From the NCBI RefSeq assembly GCF_035975855.1, contig NZ_CP109055.1, forward strand, positions 9,858,001 through 9,922,000: a stretch of DNA of 64,000 nt, in the 5' to 3' direction. Source of the stretch: Streptomyces sp. NBC_01304. Its GTDB lineage: Bacteria > Actinomycetota > Actinomycetes > Streptomycetales > Streptomycetaceae. Position 1 is the first letter of the stretch; the number at the start of each line of letters is the position of its first letter. The position numbers were made by a program, and so were the translations under genes. The notes below the pieces were generated by a model. That model worked only from the letters and a program-made list of their open reading frames with translations, ran no database searches and was not told the DNA's origin. This document shows positions 1 through 7,625 of the stretch, in pieces.

Positions 1-1
1 C

Positions 2-268
2 TCGCGTGCCGCGGTCGACGCCGGCTGGTACCCGCACTCCAACCAGGTCGGCCAGACCGGCAAGTCGGTGTCGCCGCAGCTGTACATCGCCTCCGGCATC
101 TCCGGTGCGATCCAGCACCGCGCCGGCATGCAGACCTCGAAGACCATCGTGGCCATCAACAAGGACTCCGAGGCCCCGATCTTCGACCTGGTCGACTACG
201 GCGTGGTCGGCGACCTCTTCGAGGTCGTCCCGCAGCTCACCGAAGAGGTCAAGACCCGCAAGGGCTGA
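2..268 (+). CDS. etfA: Electron transfer flavoprotein alpha subunit, C-terminal part
   Basis: Only the last 88 residues lie in the window; the reading frame is open at the left edge. They match the FAD-binding C-terminal domain of EtfA/FixB: the stretch [18 protein letters not shown] followed by [20 protein letters not shown] is the family's flavin and AMP-contact region. EtfA with EtfB passes electrons from acyl-CoA and other flavin dehydrogenases to the ETF-quinone oxidoreductase. The partner etfB would be expected upstream, outside the window. A strong hairpin terminator follows the stop. Confidence 0.95.
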   Translation, partial: SRAAVDAGWYPHSNQVGQTGKSVSPQLYIASGISGAIQHRAGMQTSKTIVAINKDSEAPIFDLVDYGVVGDLFEVVPQLTEEVKTRKG

Positions 269-314
269 CCCGAATCGGACCGCAGGCGCTGACCTGCGGG
301 GATGTTGAAGGCCC

Positions 315-347
315 GGGGCCGCGTGGTGATCTTCACCGCGCGGCCCC
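315..347 (+). terminator. Rho-independent-type hairpin after etfA
   Basis: A near-perfect stem: ggggccgcg at 315-323 pairs with cgcggcccc at 339-347, and inside it ggtga (325-329) pairs with tcacc (333-337) around a three-base loop. It lies 46 bases after the etfA stop and has no clear U-tract, as is common in Streptomyces. Confidence 0.8.
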
Positions 348-393
348 GCGGCGTTTCAGGAGACCATTGACGCAAGTCGTCGAGCCGATTAAC

Positions 394-428
394 TTCGCTA
401 TGCGGATTGTTGATTCCGTGAAGCGGAA
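394..428 (+). promoter_or_regulatory. Possible IclR-type operator upstream of the aldolase homologue
   Basis: Two inverted motifs sit 25-60 bases before the start at 453: ttcgc-tat-gcgga (394-406) and ttccg-tgaag-cggaa (414-428). Repeats of the TTCCGC/GCGGAA kind are typical of IclR-family regulators such as the allantoin regulator AllR of Streptomyces. The assignment to a particular regulator is inference from the shape only. Confidence 0.35.
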
Positions 429-452
429 AAACGAACAGGCGGAGGGTCCAGG

Positions 453-1748
453 ATGGGTCAGGGTCAGCAGGAGCAGGTGGCGACGAGCCTCGCGGGCGCG
501 ATCAGCGAGGGCATCAGTGCTTCGCTCGCCCCGGTGGACGCGGAGCTGGAGCGCCGCTACCCCGGAGACCCCGGCACCCGCCAGCCCGTGCACACGGTCT
601 ACGTGCCCGGTGAGCAGTTCCAGGCCGACACCATACGCACCTGGGGCGACAAGGCCCTCGCCGCGCTCGACGAGCACGCGCCCGACGCCGAGACCTTCGC
701 CAAGGCCGTCGGCCTGAGCGACGACCTCGCCGAGGCCGTCTACGACCGCGTCCGCGCCAAGCTGGAGCGCGAGCCCATTGAAGACCTCCGGGTCGACTTC
801 GAGGACGGCTACAAGGGCGCCGACGAGGACCAGGACGCCGCCCGCGCCGCCCGGATCATCGTCGACGCGTACAAGAACGGCACCGCGGCCCCGTACATGG
901 GCATCCGCATGAAGTGCATGGAGTCCCCGGTCCGCGACCGCGGCATCCGCACCCTCGACGTCTTCCTCACCGGCCTCATGGAGGCCGGCGGCCTGCCCGA
1001 CGGCCTCGTGCTGACCCTGCCGAAGGTGACGTACACCGAGCAGGTCACCGCGATGGTGCGCCTGGTCGAGGAGTTCGAGAAGGCCCGCGGTCTGAACGCC
1101 GGCCGGATCGGCTTCGAGATCCAGATCGAGACCAGCCAGTCCATCCTCGCCGCCGACGGCACCGCCGCCGTCGCCCGCATGATCGACGCCGCCGAGGGCC
1201 GCGCCACGGGCCTGCACTACGGCACCTTCGACTACAGCGCCTGCCTCGGCGTCTCCGCCGCCTACCAGGCCAGCGACCACCCCGCCGCCGACCACGCCAA
1301 GGCGATCATGCAGGTCGCCGCCGCGGGCACCGGCGTACGCGTCTCCGACGGCTCCACCAACGTGCTGCCCATCGGCGAGACCAAGCACGTCCACGAGGCC
1401 TGGAAGCTGCACTACGGCCTCACCCGCCGCGCCCTGGCCCGCGCCTACTACCAGGGCTGGGACATGCACCCCGCGCACATCCCGACCCGGTACGCGGCCG
1501 TCTTCGCCTTCTACCGCGAGGGCTTCGAGGCCGCCGCCAAGCGCCTGGCCGCCTACGCCAACCACGTCGACGGCGACGTCATGGACGAGCCCGCCACCGC
1601 CAAGGCCCTGGCCGGCTACCTGCTGCGCGGCCTGGACTGCGGCGCCCTGGACTCCGGCGAGGTCGGCCGCCTCACCGGCCTCACCCTGGCCCGCCTGCAG
1701 AGCTACTCGGGCCCGCGCCGCGCGGACCTGACCGCCTCCGCGAAGTAG
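453..1748 (+). CDS. DUF6986 / HpcH-HpaI aldolase (citrate lyase beta-like) family protein
   Basis: 431 residues. The start has GGAGG at 441-445, 8 bases upstream. The protein resembles the TIM-barrel citrate lyase beta/HpcH superfamily: DLRVDFEDGYKG gives the acidic metal-binding segment, then GIRMKCMES, a TLPKVTY strand and FEIQIETSQSIL with the conserved metal-binding Glu. Its reaction is unproven; Streptomyces homologues are annotated as aldolases. It stands alone between a terminator and the kinase gene, and paired TTCCG/CGGAA repeats upstream suggest specific control. I see no frameshift or missing segment. Confidence 0.8.
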   Translation: MGQGQQEQVATSLAGAISEGISASLAPVDAELERRYPGDPGTRQPVHTVYVPGEQFQADTIRTWGDKALAALDEHAPDAETFAKAVGLSDDLAEAVYDRVRAKLEREPIEDLRVDFEDGYKGADEDQDAARAARIIVDAYKNGTAAPYMGIRMKCMESPVRDRGIRTLDVFLTGLMEAGGLPDGLVLTLPKVTYTEQVTAMVRLVEEFEKARGLNAGRIGFEIQIETSQSILAADGTAAVARMIDAAEGRATGLHYGTFDYSACLGVSAAYQASDHPAADHAKAIMQVAAAGTGVRVSDGSTNVLPIGETKHVHEAWKLHYGLTRRALARAYYQGWDMHPAHIPTRYAAVFAFYREGFEAAAKRLAAYANHVDGDVMDEPATAKALAGYLLRGLDCGALDSGEVGRLTGLTLARLQSYSGPRRADLTASAK

Positions 1749-1809
1749 CCACTTTCTTCACGGACTCGGCTCAGTAACAGGAGCCGACAGCCGTCGAAGC
1801 ACGTCACCG

Positions 1810-1861
1810 CTGCCCCGTAGTCTGTACGCGACTTCAATTGCGTACGGACGGAACGGGGCAG
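1810..1861 (+). promoter_or_regulatory. Long inverted repeat immediately upstream of the kinase start
   Basis: Outer arms ctgccccgt (1810-1818) and acggggcag (1853-1861) are exact complements. Inner arms gtc and gtacgc (from 1820) mirror gcgtac and gac (1840 on), around the core gacttcaatt. The right arm ends two bases before the GTG at 1864, so the structure covers any ribosome-binding site. It could be a terminator for the preceding gene, an operator, or an RNA fold that limits kinase translation. Confidence 0.5.
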
Positions 1862-1863
1862 CG

Positions 1864-3603
1864 GTGTCTTCGGGGGAGAACGAACAGACAGGCGGCATCG
1901 GCCGTCTCCTTGCGGGGCGCTACCGCATCCAGGAGCAGCTCGGACGCGGCGGCATGGGCGTGGTGTGGCGCGCCGTCGACGAAAGCCTCGGCCGTGAAGT
2001 CGCGATCAAGGAACTGCGTACGTTCACGGACGCGGCCGCGCCCGAACTCGCGGCGCTGCGCCTGCGCATGCAGCGCGAGGGCCGGGCCGCGGCCCGGGTG
2101 CGCCACCCCGGCGTCATCGCCGTGCACGACGTCGCCGAGGTCGACGGCCGCCCCCTGATCATCATGGAGCTCGTCGACGGCCCGTCCCTCGACGACGTCC
2201 TGCGCGAGCGCGGCACCCTGCCGCCGCGCGAGGCCGCCGCCATCGGCGCCAAGGTGATGGACGCCCTCGCCGCCGCCCACCAGGCGGGCGTCCTGCACCG
2301 CGACGTCAAGCCCGGCAACATCCTCCTGGAGCACTCCGGCCGCGTCGTCCTCACCGACTTCGGCATCGCCGCGATGGACGACCCGGGCGACGGCGCCTCG
2401 GTCAACCTCACCCGCAGCGGCGAACTCGTCGGCTCCCTCGACTACTTGGCGCCCGAGCGCGCCCAGGGTCACGAGCCCGGGCCCGCCTCCGACATCTGGG
2501 CGCTCGGTGCGACCCTGCACTTCGCCGTCGAGGGATCGCCTCCCTTCCGCCGTACGTCGACGTGGACGACGCTCACCGCGATCATCAGCGACCCGCTGCC
2601 CGAGCCGGTCAGGGCGGGCGCGCTGGCCCCCGTGCTCGGGGCCCTGATGGAGAAGAACCCCTACGCACGGCCCGACGCGGACCGCGCCAAGCAACTGCTC
2701 GAGGAAGTCGCCACCGGCGCCGCGGGATCCGGATCCGAGACGATGGCGCTGCGCCCCGCGCCCCGTACGGCCCCGCCCGTGCCGTCCTTTGCGAACCCGG
2801 CGCCCGTGCCGACCCCCGACACCGAGACCCCGCTGGTCGCCCACGACGGGCCGCTGGTCGGCACCGCCCAGACGCAGAACCTGCGCCACCGGCGCCGCAC
2901 CTTCGTGGTCGCCGCGGCGGTGGCCGCCGTACTGGCCGCGGGGGGTGTCGGTTATGCGCTGCTGAGCGGGCCGGGCGGCTCCGGGCCGGAGGCGCGCCGC
3001 GGTCAGTCGCCGGGCGCGGGCGGGGGAGACACCCCGGAGCCGGAGAGCGGGAAGGCGACCAAGGGCCCCACCCCGTCCGAACAGGGAAAGAGCGGCAAGC
3101 CCTCCGAGGCCTCGAAGGAGCCGACCAAGGGCGGTGACGAAAAGCCGTCGGGCGGTGCGTCCAAGCCCGCCGGTGACGGCGGCACCACCACGGGCGGCGG
3201 CTCGAACGGCGGCTCCGACAGCGGGGGTTCGGACGGCGGCGGCACCTCCGGAGGCTCCGACGGCGGCACCACCACCACGGGCGGCAACTCGGGCGGCTCC
3301 GGCGGCGGCTCGACCCCGGACCCGGTCTGCCACTCCATCGGCGGCGGCAAGTACAACTGCGACGTCTGGAAGACCTCGAAGTCCTACACCGCCTCCGGCG
3401 CGGAGGCGGGCACGCTGAACGCGGGCACCAACTACTTCTACTGCCAGCAGAACCTGGGCCGCCGCGAGACGTACGGCCAGTGGACCAACGTGTGGTGGGC
3501 CAAGACCGACGACGACAGCGGCAACACGAACGTCTTCATCAGCGACGTCTACATCAAGGGCGGCGACAACGACCAGCCGCTGCCGGGGCTGCCGGTCTGC
3601 TGA
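1864..3603 (+). CDS. Membrane Ser/Thr protein kinase (Hanks/PknB type)
   Basis: 579 residues, GTG start. The N-terminal kinase domain (about 17-280) shows GRGGMGVV (27-34), the ATP-anchoring Lys49 in VAIK, HRDVKPGN from His145, DFG from Asp165 and a LAPERAQG activation-segment end. A single transmembrane helix runs at about 347-369. A long Gly/Ser/Thr/Pro-rich linker leads to a short C-terminal extracellular part with four Cys (in CHS, YNC, YFYC and the terminal PVC), probably disulphide-bonded. There are no PASTA repeats, so the sensed signal is unknown. It appears monocistronic; a large inverted repeat covers the start region. Confidence 0.92.
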   Translation: MSSGENEQTGGIGRLLAGRYRIQEQLGRGGMGVVWRAVDESLGREVAIKELRTFTDAAAPELAALRLRMQREGRAAARVRHPGVIAVHDVAEVDGRPLIIMELVDGPSLDDVLRERGTLPPREAAAIGAKVMDALAAAHQAGVLHRDVKPGNILLEHSGRVVLTDFGIAAMDDPGDGASVNLTRSGELVGSLDYLAPERAQGHEPGPASDIWALGATLHFAVEGSPPFRRTSTWTTLTAIISDPLPEPVRAGALAPVLGALMEKNPYARPDADRAKQLLEEVATGAAGSGSETMALRPAPRTAPPVPSFANPAPVPTPDTETPLVAHDGPLVGTAQTQNLRHRRRTFVVAAAVAAVLAAGGVGYALLSGPGGSGPEARRGQSPGAGGGDTPEPESGKATKGPTPSEQGKSGKPSEASKEPTKGGDEKPSGGASKPAGDGGTTTGGGSNGGSDSGGSDGGGTSGGSDGGTTTTGGNSGGSGGGSTPDPVCHSIGGGKYNCDVWKTSKSYTASGAEAGTLNAGTNYFYCQQNLGRRETYGQWTNVWWAKTDDDSGNTNVFISDVYIKGGDNDQPLPGLPVC

Positions 3604-3623
3604 GCCGCACATATCCTCACGGG

Positions 3624-3989
3624 ATGGTGCAGAGCGAAGCCAAGAGCGTGGACGACTACCTGGCCGAGGTGCCCGAGGCACGCAGGGACGCCCTGACCAG
3701 GCTGCGGAAGCTGTGCCGGGCGGAGCTGAAGGGCTTCGACGAGGTCATGGCGTACGGGATGCCCGCCTACGAGCGGGCGGGCGTCGCGGAGATCGCGTTC
3801 GCCGGTCAGAAGCAGTACATCTCCTTCTACCTGATGCGCAGCGACGTCCGCGAGGCCTTCACCGAGGAGTTGGCCGGCCAGGACATGGGCAAGGGCTGCC
3901 TGCGCTTCCGCAAGCCCGAGTCCATCGACTTCGATCTGCTGCGGGACCTGCTCAGGGCGGTTGTCGCGGGGCCGGGCAGGATCTGCTGA
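3624..3989 (+). CDS. DUF1801 (YdhG-like) protein
   Basis: 121 residues. The ATG at 3624 is preferred because it begins the conserved domain and lies 20 bases after the kinase stop. DUF1801 signatures are visible: the helix PEARRDALTRLRKLCRAEL, then EVMAYGMPAYERAG, the FAGQKQYISFYLM strands and a GKGCLRFRKPESID segment. The family shares the fold of the Bacillus iron chaperone Fra/YdhG, but the role in Streptomyces is not established. It may be co-transcribed with the kinase. It converges with the DD-peptidase gene. Confidence 0.8.
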   Translation: MVQSEAKSVDDYLAEVPEARRDALTRLRKLCRAELKGFDEVMAYGMPAYERAGVAEIAFAGQKQYISFYLMRSDVREAFTEELAGQDMGKGCLRFRKPESIDFDLLRDLLRAVVAGPGRIC

Positions 3990-4019
3990 CTCCACGAGAC
4001 TCCACGACCGGCTCGCCGG

Positions 4020-5207
4020 CTACCGCCGCTTGCCGCGGCACAGCTCTTGGTCCACGAGCCTGCCCCTGGCCCCCAGGGTGCGCTCGTCCCCGTCGCCCGT
4101 GGCCAGCACCACGGCGGTCCGGCTCGCGTCCGGGGTGACACCGACCCAGGTCTGATAGCCGGACACCCCGCCCGCGTGGGCGAAGTAGCTGCCGCCACAG
4201 GTCAACGGGAGCTTGCCCAGGCCGAGTCCGTACTCCCCGCCCAGTTCCGGCGCGGGCACGGTGGTCGTCATCGCGTCGAGCTGGGCCGGAGCCAGCAGTC
4301 GGCCGCCGAGCAGCGCGGCGTAGAACCGGCTCAGGTCCTGCGTGGTGCTGATGATCGACCCTGAGGCGTCGACCGCACTCGGGTTGAACTCCGTGGTGTC
4401 GACGGTCGTGTCGGTACCGAACGCGCTGTAGCCGTGGGCGTGCGGGCCCTGGATCGACGGGGCGGTGCCGGGCGCAATGGTGCGGTGCAGCCTCAGCGGG
4501 CGGATGATCCGGGCGTTCACCTCCTCGGCCCAACTGCGGCCGGTGACCTCCTTGATGATCATTCCGAGGAGGATGTAGTTGGTGTTGGAGTACGACCAGG
4601 TGCCAGGCTCGATCGTCGTGGTGTGCCGCAGCGCCAGCGCCACCAGTTCCTTCGGGGTGTAGGTGCGCAGCCGCTCGGCCCGGTAGCCGGCCGCGCTGTT
4701 GAGCGCGGGGATGTCTTCCAGTACGTCGGGTAGGGCGCTGGTGTGCTGCAGCAGCTGCCGGACGGTGATCAGGTTGCCGTCGTGGCCGTTGCCCCGGACC
4801 ACTCCGGGCAGCCAGTGCTCGACGGTGTCGTCGAGGGATACTCGCCCCTCGCCCACGAGTTGCAGCACGACCGTGGCGGTGAAGGTCTTGGTGGCGCTGC
4901 CGATCCGGAACCTGCCGTCCCGTGGGACCGGCCTGTCGGTGCCCAGTTCGGCCGTCCCGGCGCGGGCGTGGCGACGTGCGCCCGGTGACCTCACCTCGGC
5001 GAGCACCCCGACCGTCCCGGTGTCGTGAATCGCGTTTACTTCCTGCTGGAGCGGATCGGCCGGGCGCGGCCCCGCCGCCGACCCGGACCGGGCGTTGCCG
5101 TCGGTGTCGACCGACGCTGTCGCCAGTCCGGCCGACGTGGTCAGGAGAACTGCGGCGAGGGTGGTCTGGGTGAGCAAGGTGCGTCGCCGCCGTCCGGACA
5201 CGCGCAT
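4020..5207 (-). CDS. Secreted R61-type D-Ala-D-Ala carboxypeptidase / class C beta-lactamase family
   Basis: 395 residues from the ATG at 5207, which opens a classic signal peptide (Arg-rich MRVSGRRRR, hydrophobic core to about residue 32). The serine-hydrolase motifs are SATK (nucleophile Ser104, Lys107), YSN (Tyr206) and HAG near residue 344. The layout, including GTWSYSNTNY and ISTTQDLSRFYAALLGG, follows the Streptomyces R61 DD-peptidase closely. It should trim pentapeptide stems of peptidoglycan outside the cell. Longer in-frame starts upstream lack a good ribosome site. It stands between convergent DUF1801 and the lacI-type gene. Confidence 0.88.
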   Translation of the reverse strand: MRVSGRRRRTLLTQTTLAAVLLTTSAGLATASVDTDGNARSGSAAGPRPADPLQQEVNAIHDTGTVGVLAEVRSPGARRHARAGTAELGTDRPVPRDGRFRIGSATKTFTATVVLQLVGEGRVSLDDTVEHWLPGVVRGNGHDGNLITVRQLLQHTSALPDVLEDIPALNSAAGYRAERLRTYTPKELVALALRHTTTIEPGTWSYSNTNYILLGMIIKEVTGRSWAEEVNARIIRPLRLHRTIAPGTAPSIQGPHAHGYSAFGTDTTVDTTEFNPSAVDASGSIISTTQDLSRFYAALLGGRLLAPAQLDAMTTTVPAPELGGEYGLGLGKLPLTCGGSYFAHAGGVSGYQTWVGVTPDASRTAVVLATGDGDERTLGARGRLVDQELCRGKRR

Positions 5208-5394
5208 GGTGGTCCCCACTTCTGTGTACATTGCCTGCTGGTCGGGACCATCCCAGCAGTCGAAGTGGGCTCGGCCCATCCAGCTGTCCCCAGGTGCGGT
5301 CGCTGCCTGCCCCAGGCGGTGTCTGGGGTTAACCCCCGTACCAGGAGCGGCAGTTGACCCCGTGCGGATACCGAAGTTCACCCTTGGCCTGCTG

Positions 5395-6459
5395 CTAATC
5401 CGCCAGCGGAATCTCCCCAGACCCCCGTGCGATCAGCCGGGTCGTCAGCTCGATCCGCTCGGGGTCGAGCGGCGCCCCGTCAAGGCGCCGGAACAGCCGC
5501 TCCGCCGCCGCCCGCCCCAACTGCGCCGCGTCCTGCGCCACCACGGTCACGCCCGGCCTGAGCAGGTCCGCCAGCTCGAAGTCGTCGAACCCGACGAGCG
5601 CGACGGGCCGGGAGAGGCCGGCGAGGACACGTACGACCGTGACCGTCACGCGGTTGTTGCCCGCGAACACCGCGGTCACCGGAGCCGCCGCCGAGGTCCC
5701 GGCGAGCATCGTCTCGGCCGCGCCCGCGACCCGCTCGGGGTCGGTCGAGCCGAGCGAGACCCAGGCGTCGTCGACGGGCAGGCCCGCGTCCTCCATCGCC
5801 GCGCGATATCCCCGAAGGCGCTCCACGGCCGTGTGAATGCGGGGCTGGTCGCCGATGAAGCCGATCCGCCGGTGCCCGTGCGCGATCAGATGGGCGACGC
5901 CGTCGCGCGCGCCCCCGAAGCTGTCGGAGAGCACCACGTCCGCGTCGATCTGCCCGGCGGGGCGGTCCACGAAGACCGTGGCGACGCCCGCCCTGATCTC
6001 CGGCTCCAGATAGCGGTGGTCGTCGCCGGCCGGGATGACCACGAGCCCGTCGACCCGCCGCGCGCACAGCGCGAGCGCCAACTCCTGCTCGCGGTCGGGG
6101 TCTTCGGCACTGGAGCCGTTGATGAGCAGGGCCCCGTGGGCGCGGGCGACCTCCTCGACGGCGCGGCTCAGCGGGCCGTAGAAGGGGTCCGCGAGGTCCT
6201 CCAGGACGAGGCCGATGGAGGCGGTACGTCCCTTGCGCAGCACTCGCGCGCTGTCGTTGCGCCGGAACCCCAGGGCCTCGATCGCCTCCTGCACCCGGCG
6301 CTCGGTGTCGGGCGTGACCCCGGCCTCGCCGTTGACGACGCGGGAGACCGTCTTGAGGCCCACACCGGCCCGCGCGGCGACGTCCTTCATGGTCGGACGG
6401 TTGCCGTAGCGGGACGACAGGTTCTCGGGCCCCGAGGGGCGCCTTGCGGGCTCGGCCAC
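5395..6459 (-). CDS. LacI-family repressor of the alpha-galactoside locus
   Basis: About 354 residues with the GTG at 6459; a GTG at 6477 is also possible. The helix-turn-helix is TMKDVAARAGVGLKTVSRVV, followed by the hinge NDSARVLRKGRTASIG and a periplasmic-binding-protein-like effector domain (IGLVLEDLADPFYG onward, then VALVGFDDFEL). It is divergent from the ROK gene, and the 12-bp palindrome between them is its probable operator. Its neighbours make an alpha-galactoside or galactose signal the likely effector. Confidence 0.88.
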   Translation of the reverse strand: MAEPARRPSGPENLSSRYGNRPTMKDVAARAGVGLKTVSRVVNGEAGVTPDTERRVQEAIEALGFRRNDSARVLRKGRTASIGLVLEDLADPFYGPLSRAVEEVARAHGALLINGSSAEDPDREQELALALCARRVDGLVVIPAGDDHRYLEPEIRAGVATVFVDRPAGQIDADVVLSDSFGGARDGVAHLIAHGHRRIGFIGDQPRIHTAVERLRGYRAAMEDAGLPVDDAWVSLGSTDPERVAGAAETMLAGTSAAAPVTAVFAGNNRVTVTVVRVLAGLSRPVALVGFDDFELADLLRPGVTVVAQDAAQLGRAAAERLFRRLDGAPLDPERIELTTRLIARGSGEIPLAD

Positions 6460-6514
6460 GAATGCTGTCCTGTCCACGATCGATAAGGGGATGTGGCGTC
6501 GAGCATAGAGCCTA

Positions 6515-6526
6515 GACAACGTTGTC
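6515..6526. promoter_or_regulatory. LacI-type palindromic operator
   Basis: gacaacgttgtc is a perfect 12-bp palindrome with the central CG typical of LacI-family sites. It lies between the divergent lacI-type gene (start near 6459) and the ROK gene (start 6638), so it could repress both. Confidence 0.7.
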
Positions 6527-6637
6527 AGTTGCGGAGAGACTGTTCAGCGCCCCACCGGGCCGTCCATGGAACACTCCATCGGGCCGCCCGTGGGACCGTC
6601 CACCGGGACGTCCCTCTCACCAGGAGATCCGACACAG

Positions 6638-7597
6638 ATGCAGAGCGCCTCAGACAAGATCGTCGCCGCCCTCGACATCGGCGGCACCAAGATCGCCGGT
6701 GCCCTGGTGGACGGCCACGGCCGGATCCTGGTCCGCGCACAGCGCCCCACCCCCGCGCAGGAGGACGGCGAGAGCGTGATGCGCGCCGTGGAGAGCGTGC
6801 TCGGCGAACTCTCGGTGGCCCCGATGTGGGACAGGGCGCGAGCTCTCGGCATCGGCAGCGCAGGTCCCGTCGATGCTTCCAAAGGCACGGTCAGCCCCGT
6901 CAACGTGCCGGGCTGGCGCGACTTTCCGCTGGTCGAGCGCGCCGAGGCGGCGAGCGGCGGGCTGCCGGTCCAGCTCATCGGCGACGGCGTGGCGATCACC
7001 GCGGCCGAGCACTGGCAGGGCGCGGCCCAGGGCTATGACAACGCCCTGTGCATGGTCGTCTCGACGGGTGTCGGCGGTGGCCTCGTCCTGAACGGCGCCC
7101 TGCACCCCGGCCCGACCGGGAACGCCGGGCACATCGGCCACATCAGCGTCGACCTGGACGGCGACCCCTGCCCGTGCGGGGCCCGCGGCTGTGTGGAGCG
7201 CATCGCGAGCGGCCCCAACATCGCCCGGCGCGCGCTGGCGAACGGCTGGCGGCCCGGCCCCGACGGCGACACCTCGGCCATCGCCGTGGCCGAGGCTGCC
7301 CGGGCGGGGGATGCGATCGCGCGTGCTTCGTTCGAGCGGGCCGCGCAGGCCCTCGCCGCCGGGATCGCGGCCACGGCCACGCTCGTGGAGGTCGAGATCG
7401 CGGTGATCGGCGGGGGAGTGGCGAAGGCGGGCGACGTACTCTTCACGCCGCTGCGCCGCGCCCTGCGGGACTACGCCACGCTGTCCTTCGTACGGGATCT
7501 GGCGGTGGTGCCCGCGATGACGGGTACGGATGCGGGGCTGGTGGGGGCGGCGGCCGCGGCGATCGGCGCTCCGGCCGCGGCGGCCGCTTCCCTCTGA
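6638..7597 (+). CDS. ROK-family sugar kinase (glucokinase-like)
   Basis: 319 residues. The ATG at 6638 has AGGAG at 6622-6626; upstream in-frame codons give a Pro/Gly-rich stretch unlike the family. It shows the N-terminal phosphate-binding ALDIGGTKIAGALVD, the ROK signature STGVGGGLVLNG...GNAGHIGH with the metal-ligand His, and the zinc cluster CPCGARGC. There is no N-terminal helix-turn-helix, so it is an enzyme rather than a ROK repressor. It probably phosphorylates the hexose freed by the neighbouring alpha-galactosidase and imported by the ABC system. It is divergent from the repressor. Confidence 0.85.
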   Translation: MQSASDKIVAALDIGGTKIAGALVDGHGRILVRAQRPTPAQEDGESVMRAVESVLGELSVAPMWDRARALGIGSAGPVDASKGTVSPVNVPGWRDFPLVERAEAASGGLPVQLIGDGVAITAAEHWQGAAQGYDNALCMVVSTGVGGGLVLNGALHPGPTGNAGHIGHISVDLDGDPCPCGARGCVERIASGPNIARRALANGWRPGPDGDTSAIAVAEAARAGDAIARASFERAAQALAAGIAATATLVEVEIAVIGGGVAKAGDVLFTPLRRALRDYATLSFVRDLAVVPAMTGTDAGLVGAAAAAIGAPAAAAASL

Positions 7598-7625
7598 ACT
7601 CACCCTCACCCGTCGGCCGTTGGGC

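Noticed and set aside
333..1565. Long minus-strand frame of 410 codons opposite the aldolase homologue
   Set aside because: A shadow of the real gene: Gly/Val/Ala/Asp-rich text without family motifs, and no ribosome site. High-GC codon bias keeps the antisense frame open.
5095..6486. 463-codon plus-strand frame opposite the LacI gene
   Set aside because: Low-complexity Arg/Gly/Pro text, opposite a repressor with full helix-turn-helix and effector domain.
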